This document shows, in pieces, positions 4,590 to 5,230 of a stretch of DNA of 5,230 nucleotides; the first letter of the stretch is position 1, and every line of letters begins with the position of its first letter. The stretch is from Actinomycetota bacterium (lineage in GTDB: Bacteria > Actinomycetota > Actinomycetes > Streptosporangiales > Streptosporangiaceae), in contig QGUZ01000338.1 of assembly GCA_003242605.1 (NCBI GenBank), positions 1 to 5,230 of the forward strand, read 5' to 3'. The notes below the pieces were generated by a model, which ran no database searches, was not told where the DNA came from, and saw nothing but the letters and a program-made list of their open reading frames with translations. The position numbers were made by a program, and so were the translations under genes.

Positions 4590-5108
4590 GTGGCCGAGCC
4601 CACTGGTGTCGAGACGCCCATCGAGGGCGATTTGGACACGGACTACTCCGAGGACTACCCGTCGGAGTACACCACCGAGACCCCCGTCAGCGCCGACGCC
4701 TCGCAGCGAACGATCGCGACGGGCAGCTCCTACGGCACGGGCCGCCGCAAGGAGGCGGTCGCCCGTGTCCGCATCCGGCCGGGCACCGGCAAGTGGATCA
4801 TCAACGGCCGCTCGCTGGACTCGTACTTCCCGAACAAGGTCCACCAGCAGATGGTCAACGAGCCGCTGGTGACGCTCGGTGCGGAGGGCCAGTTCGACGT
4901 CATCGCCCGGATCAACGGCGGTGGCGTGACCGGCCAGGCCGGCGCGCTGCGCATGGGCCTCGCCCGTGCGCTGGCGGCCCTCGACGTCGAGGTGAACCGC
5001 CCGCCGCTGAAGAAGGCCGGCTTCCTCACCCGTGACGCCCGGGTGAAGGAGCGGAAGAAGTACGGCCTCAAGAAGGCCCGCAAGGCTCCTCAGTACAGCA
5101 AGCGTTGA
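4590..5108 (+). CDS. rpsI: 30S ribosomal protein S9
   Basis: S9 belongs to the small-subunit head; its C-terminal arginine tail reaches the P-site tRNA. The product is 172 residues. The conserved fold covers about 48-172: YGTGRRKEAVARVRI (48-62), NGRSLDSYFPN (72-82), the signature GGGVTGQAGALRMGLARAL (110-128) and the basic tail ERKKYGLKKARKAPQYSKR (154-172), which ends in the expected Lys-Arg. The first 40 residues or so are an extra acidic segment rich in Glu, Asp, Thr and Tyr, such as DLDTDYSEDYPSEYTTE (14-30). This makes it longer than the roughly 130-residue S9 of E. coli; similar extensions are known in actinobacteria. The gene shares the rplM transcript, and its TGA stop overlaps the TTG start of glmM, so the three genes form one unit. 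Confidence 0.98.
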   Translation: MAEPTGVETPIEGDLDTDYSEDYPSEYTTETPVSADASQRTIATGSSYGTGRRKEAVARVRIRPGTGKWIINGRSLDSYFPNKVHQQMVNEPLVTLGAEGQFDVIARINGGGVTGQAGALRMGLARALAALDVEVNRPPLKKAGFLTRDARVKERKKYGLKKARKAPQYSKR

Positions 5109-5230
5109 CGCGTCGGCTGTTCGGCACCGACGGGGTACGTGGGGTCGCCGGGCGCGACCTCACGGCCGAGCTCGCCATGGAGCTGTCGGTCGCGGCGGCC
5201 CATGTGCTCGGCGACGCCGGTGCCTTCCGG
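5105..5230 (+). CDS. glmM: Phosphoglucosamine mutase, N-terminal fragment
   Basis: GlmM converts glucosamine-6-phosphate to glucosamine-1-phosphate in the cytoplasm, the step that leads to UDP-GlcNAc for peptidoglycan. Only the first 42 codons are inside the window. They begin MTRRLFGTDGVRGVAGRD, with the FGTDGVRG motif (6-13) that marks the N-terminus of GlmM, followed by the start of domain 1. The catalytic phosphoserine (about residue 100) lies outside. The start is a TTG at 5105-5107 that overlaps the rpsI TGA (5106-5108). No good Shine-Dalgarno sequence precedes it, so ribosomes finishing rpsI probably re-initiate here. The next in-frame ATG is about 24 codons later and would remove the motif. 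The order rplM-rpsI-glmM is widely conserved in actinobacteria. The call is secure despite truncation. Confidence 0.95.
   Translation, partial: MTRRLFGTDGVRGVAGRDLTAELAMELSVAAAHVLGDAGAFR

Overview
The window comes from a very GC-rich actinomycete. GC is roughly three quarters overall, almost every third codon position is G or C, and the promoter and ribosomal proteins have a Streptomyces/Streptosporangiales look. S9 carries a long acidic N-terminal extension and L13 is 147 residues. I lean to Streptosporangiales (Actinomadura-like), but this is an impression, not a database result.

The window has two divergent halves. On the right, on the plus strand, lies the conserved block rplM (L13, 4125-4568), rpsI (S9, 4590-5108) and the 5' end of glmM (5105 to the window end). 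It is driven by a textbook housekeeping promoter (TTGACC, 17 bp, TAGGCT) and preceded by a leader of about 150 nt that can fold into three consecutive hairpins. glmM starts at a TTG that overlaps the rpsI stop, so it is probably translationally coupled.

On the left, on the minus strand, three genes run away from the ribosomal block. The first encodes a membrane-anchored CAP/YkwD-type domain protein (2970-3809). The second encodes a single-pass membrane protein with a Tyr/Gly/Pro-rich cytoplasmic half and a two-cysteine external domain (1611-2933). The third encodes a very Pro/Ala/Gly-rich low-complexity protein that runs out of the window (1-1435). The first two are separated by only 36 bp and are probably co-transcribed. 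A strong hairpin at the end of the second gene and a 175-bp gap suggest that the third has its own start signal. All three look like envelope or secretion-related proteins of unknown function. In mycobacteria the ESX-4 type VII secretion locus lies immediately upstream of rplM-rpsI-glmM, which makes a secretion-linked role worth testing, but no ESX core component is visible here.

The 315-bp divergent intergenic region (3810-4124) is the most structured non-coding stretch. It holds two perfect palindromes (12 bp and 10 bp), a third inverted repeat over the CAP promoter, the two divergent promoters and the rplM leader hairpins. No tRNA, rRNA, CRISPR array or insertion sequence was seen. The many other long open frames, on both strands, are shadows created by the GC-rich codon use.
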